Source: Bacteroidaceae bacterium
GTDB lineage: Bacteria; Bacteroidota; Bacteroidia; Bacteroidales; Bacteroidaceae
DNA: 7,546 nucleotides
Assembly: GCA_024695315.1 (NCBI GenBank)
Contig: JAILIJ010000205.1
Coordinates: 1-7,546 of the forward strand
Direction: 5' to 3'
Shown here: positions 4,894-7,546 of the stretch, in pieces
How positions within the stretch are numbered: the first letter of the stretch is position 1
How the letters are laid out: each line of letters opens with the position of its first letter
Notes under the pieces: model-generated
Databases searched by the model: none
What the model saw: the letters and a program-made list of their open reading frames with translations, nothing else
Told to the model about the DNA's origin: nothing
Program-made: the position numbers and the translations under genes

Positions 4894-6732
4894 TTAAAGG
4901 TTATCTTCTATTTTAGTAATTGCATTAATCGAACCATCATATACAGCTTGCATATTAGAAGCCGCATCTCCTGGAGCATATCTTGCAAATTCACAATCAT
5001 TGAGAGCTTTAATGAATGTATCTGCTACCTCCTGACTTACACCGCGTGCAAGAAGTTCACTCTGTACATTATCCTTATTAAGACTTTCAAGAGGCATATT
5101 AAACTTGTCTGAAATGTATCCCCATAGTGCCCTCATCACCTCGTCATAGAATTCATTATGACTATTTGAATTGAGCAACTTAGCTGCAGATTTCATTCTC
5201 TTTAATGCCATCTTGTTTGCTTTCTTTCCTCTAGACTTAGCAACATTTGCATTTTCACGTATTGTTCTACGTCCTAATACTAAACCGAGAACGAATATAA
5301 CAAATGGAACAACATAACATAGGATATAAGCCATTGAACCGAAGAAAGAATCACCTTGGCGTACAAGTTCTACATCTCCAGTCTTTATATATCTAATATC
5401 TTGTCCTAATTCCTTGACATCTTGCTGCTGATTAGAATAGTCATTTATTGTCTTAGAATAATTACCAGCTCCCTTCTTAACGTTTATTGTATATTCCTCA
5501 GTTCTTAAAGTTTTATATGTTTTTGACTTAGGATCAAAGAAGACAAAACTTGCAGCAGGAATTGTGTATTTACCAGGATTACGAGGTACAGCCAGATATT
5601 CAAATTCCTTAGTACCTGACAAACCACCTTTTGTTAAGTTAAAATTATCATTAACTTTCACATCATAGGTTTCAAAATCTTTAGGAAATGCAACATTAGG
5701 TGCACTTATAAGCTTCATATTACCACTTCCCTTCAACTGTATTTTCATCGTAATGGCATCATTTGCCACAAGTTCTGTTGGAGTCAATGTAGATGAAAGA
5801 GTGAAATTACCAACAGCACCTGAGAAATTGTCTGGTTTTGTAGGCAGTGGTGACACATTGATAGTAAGTCGAGGTGTAGTAATCTTCTTCCTCAACTCCA
5901 TAAGACCACTTGTTCCATTAAAAAAAGCGTCTATAGGATTGATATTAGGATTACGCTGTACAACAAGTCCTTCATAAGTAATTGATGGAATGACCAACTT
6001 TCCCGATTTCTGTGGATATAAAACATACTGGCACCAAACAATAGTACGATAATTCCTTCCATTATAATTTTCAATTTCCATTTCCTGATTACGAGGAAGT
6101 GGAAGTTGCTGTACCTGGAATCCGTCAAGAGTAGGAAGTTTTCCATCAAGATCACGTATGTCAACCTGAGTATATAATTTATATGTAAGCAGAATTGCCT
6201 CCTGTTCATATACAGATGTTCTACTTGCTGTAGCCGTCATGAACAGCTGATTAGTCGAGATATTATTACCTGTTGTTACAGGAACATTTGATTGACGTCC
6301 ACCTGCCACACCAGATGAATTTGTATTTCTACTGCTGCTTCCCTGACCTGCAGGTAAAACCTTTATAGAAAAAGGTCTAGATTTTACCGTTTGACCATCA
6401 ACCTGAACAGAGGCTGGAGATACATTAAAAGTTCCAACTCGACTTGCCAGCAAGACATAAGTATATGTAATGGAACTACTTTGTGATGTATGTCCATTAA
6501 CCATAGACCAACTACTCTGTGAAGACGTACTTGGCCCATATATCACCTCAAAGCCCTTGAAATCTGGAGCTGAGAAATTAGAAACATCCTGAGAGTTTAC
6601 TGTAAACTGAATTCTAAACTTATCGCCCTCTTCTACCGTAGAAGCCGCTCTTACCGTCAGAGTGTAGTTTTCAGCAAAAACACTCAATATCATGCACGAT
6701 GACACAAAAAGAAAAGCAAAAAATCTTTTCAT
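4894..6732 (-). CDS. batD: BatD: aerotolerance-operon envelope protein
   Basis: The 612-residue product fits the BatD (oxygen tolerance) family in size and layout. A signal peptide (1-20, ending SVFA) leads into a long periplasmic beta-rich region that can be read as about three Ig-like segments (about 22-127, 165-295, 305-420). The first two are separated by a Ser/Gly/Asn-rich linker (128-160). One membrane helix lies at about 467-487 (YILCYVVPFVIFVLGLVLG), followed by RR and a basic stretch, so the C-terminus should be cytoplasmic. That tail (about 505-605) is helical and carries YDEVMRALWGYISDKFNMP, typical of BatD C-termini. It lies between batC (57 bp upstream) and batE (5 bp downstream). 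BatD is thought to join BatA/BatB VWA proteins in a membrane complex; its biochemical activity is not established. No catalytic motif is visible. Confidence 0.93.
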   Translation of the reverse strand: MKRFFAFLFVSSCMILSVFAENYTLTVRAASTVEEGDKFRIQFTVNSQDVSNFSAPDFKGFEVIYGPSTSSQSSWSMVNGHTSQSSSITYTYVLLASRVGTFNVSPASVQVDGQTVKSRPFSIKVLPAGQGSSSRNTNSSGVAGGRQSNVPVTTGNNISTNQLFMTATASRTSVYEQEAILLTYKLYTQVDIRDLDGKLPTLDGFQVQQLPLPRNQEMEIENYNGRNYRTIVWCQYVLYPQKSGKLVIPSITYEGLVVQRNPNINPIDAFFNGTSGLMELRKKITTPRLTINVSPLPTKPDNFSGAVGNFTLSSTLTPTELVANDAITMKIQLKGSGNMKLISAPNVAFPKDFETYDVKVNDNFNLTKGGLSGTKEFEYLAVPRNPGKYTIPAASFVFFDPKSKTYKTLRTEEYTINVKKGAGNYSKTINDYSNQQQDVKELGQDIRYIKTGDVELVRQGDSFFGSMAYILCYVVPFVIFVLGLVLGRRTIRENANVAKSRGKKANKMALKRMKSAAKLLNSNSHNEFYDEVMRALWGYISDKFNMPLESLNKDNVQSELLARGVSQEVADTFIKALNDCEFARYAPGDAASNMQAVYDGSINAITKIEDNL

Positions 6733-6789
6733 AAATTTTATTGTTATCTCTTAACTTTTATCCTATTATTTATACATCAGCATTATGAA

Positions 6790-7524
6790 TCACCAATCCT
6801 TTTCAAGTGAACGTCGTCTCTGCGGCATAGCATTAACCTTCTTCTGCACATCTTTCTCATCTTGCTGGGCAGACTTAAGTAACTGCTCTGCTACCTCATC
6901 AGACATTTCTTCCTTATCTTTCTGCTGTTGATCTTGTTTTTTCTGTTCTTGCTTCTGCTGTTCTTCTTGCTGCTTTTGCTCCTCCTCCTTCTTTTGCTGT
7001 TCTTGCTCCTTATTATCTTGGCCGTTACCTCCACCATTTGTATTTTTCAACATCCACATAGCCATTGCAAGGTTATAACGAGTTTGGTTATCATCAGGAT
7101 TACATCGAAGGGCACTTTTATATAGATTAACAGCATTTGCAAAATACTTATATGTATTCTGATCATTACTGCGCAGTCTAGACAATCCACTCATATACCA
7201 TATATTACCCATATTATGGAAATTCATAGCACGCTTCTTTGCGTTCGTGAATCCAATAGTATCAGCTTCCATAAAAGATGCAATGGACATTGAATCCTGC
7301 TGCATCATGATATAAGCACACCCCATATTATAAAAAGCCTCTACAGAACGTTTCTTCTCAAGAGCTTTTTGATAATATGTAACCGCTTTGTCCATTTCAC
7401 CTTCATGAAAGTACTTATTTCCCTGTCGGATACAATCTCTATCAGTCTGTTGTGCACAAACAAGAGATGAAAACGACAGAAATAAGATAGACAAGTAAAA
7501 ATTCAGTATTCTCATCTTAGTCAT
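6790..7524 (-). CDS. batC: BatC: TPR protein of the aerotolerance operon
   Basis: From the ATG at 7524 this is a 244-residue exported protein. The signal peptide runs to about VCA (22-24); Val before Cys23 argues against a lipoprotein. TPR-like units occupy about 28-60, 62-93 and 100-145, with NMGCAYI, NMGNIWY and SALRCNPDD as clear repeat signatures. Residues 169-205 are almost wholly Gln, Glu and Lys and probably form an extended charged helix. The end (206-244) has EVAEQLLKSAQQDEKDVQKKV and closes EKDW, resembling the conserved C-terminus of BatC proteins. I chose 7524 because an upstream reading frame ends in TGA overlapping it (ATGA), as in coupled operon genes; ATG at 7515 and TTG at 7542 are alternatives. 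batD follows 57 bp downstream. TPRs suggest it scaffolds the Bat complex in the periplasm. Confidence 0.87.
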   Translation of the reverse strand: MTKMRILNFYLSILFLSFSSLVCAQQTDRDCIRQGNKYFHEGEMDKAVTYYQKALEKKRSVEAFYNMGCAYIMMQQDSMSIASFMEADTIGFTNAKKRAMNFHNMGNIWYMSGLSRLRSNDQNTYKYFANAVNLYKSALRCNPDDNQTRYNLAMAMWMLKNTNGGGNGQDNKEQEQQKKEEEQKQQEEQQKQEQKKQDQQQKDKEEMSDEVAEQLLKSAQQDEKDVQKKVNAMPQRRRSLEKDW

Positions 7525-7546
7525 ATAATTGCTATCTTGCAAAAAC

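Noticed and set aside
6928..7125. Plus-strand frame encoding a poly-Leu/Phe product that looks like a membrane peptide
   Set aside because: It is the complement of the Gln/Glu/Lys codons of batC; hydrophobicity is an artefact of reading CTT/CTC/TTG repeats.
6790..7524. BatC as a lipoprotein through Cys23
   Set aside because: The residue before the Cys is Val, not Gly, Ala or Ser, so a lipobox is not supported; cleavage after VCA fits better.

Overview
The window reads as an AT-rich stretch of a Bacteroidales chromosome, most likely Prevotella or a close relative. The evidence is the Bacteroidetes aerotolerance (bat) gene block, a Bacteroidetes-type promoter (TATCTTTG -7 box), an OmpP1/FadL-type outer-membrane barrel and very AT-rich intergenic DNA. 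The genus is inferred; no rRNA or other marker gene is present. All six supported genes are on the minus strand, so transcription runs from right to left.

Right part (7524 down to 3406): the distal end of a bat operon. It holds batC (secreted TPR protein with a Q/E/K-rich segment), batD (Ig-like periplasmic region, one membrane helix, cytoplasmic helical tail) and batE (TPR, two membrane helices, SH3-like domain). A PAP2 membrane phosphatase follows 34 bp behind batE and is probably co-transcribed. batA, batB and the usual MoxR/DUF58 genes would lie beyond the right edge. In Bacteroides fragilis the bat locus is linked to aerotolerance. The proteins are thought to form an envelope complex, but its biochemical activity is not settled.

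Middle (3405 down to 679): a second unit, apparently started by its own promoter at about 3322-3329. It encodes an unusual exported protein with a Tyr/Trp-rich middle and an Arg/Ser- then Gly-rich tail. Next comes an OmpP1/FadL-family barrel, and the unit ends in a hairpin terminator at 620-668. The 61-bp gap between the two genes and the lack of a visible second promoter suggest co-transcription.

Left part (1-678): no credible gene, but a dense set of structured DNA. It holds a nested-stem terminator for rightward transcription (49-96), an AT-rich array with 11-bp period (98-141), a second 11-bp tandem array ending in an inverted copy that makes a strong hairpin (163-238), and a complex palindromic element (339-424) whose arms can pair in several mutually exclusive ways. 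If the gene left of the window runs rightward, as the terminator implies, this is a convergent intergenic region. The repeats would then more likely be mobile or structural elements than promoters. They are the best candidates in the window for something undescribed.
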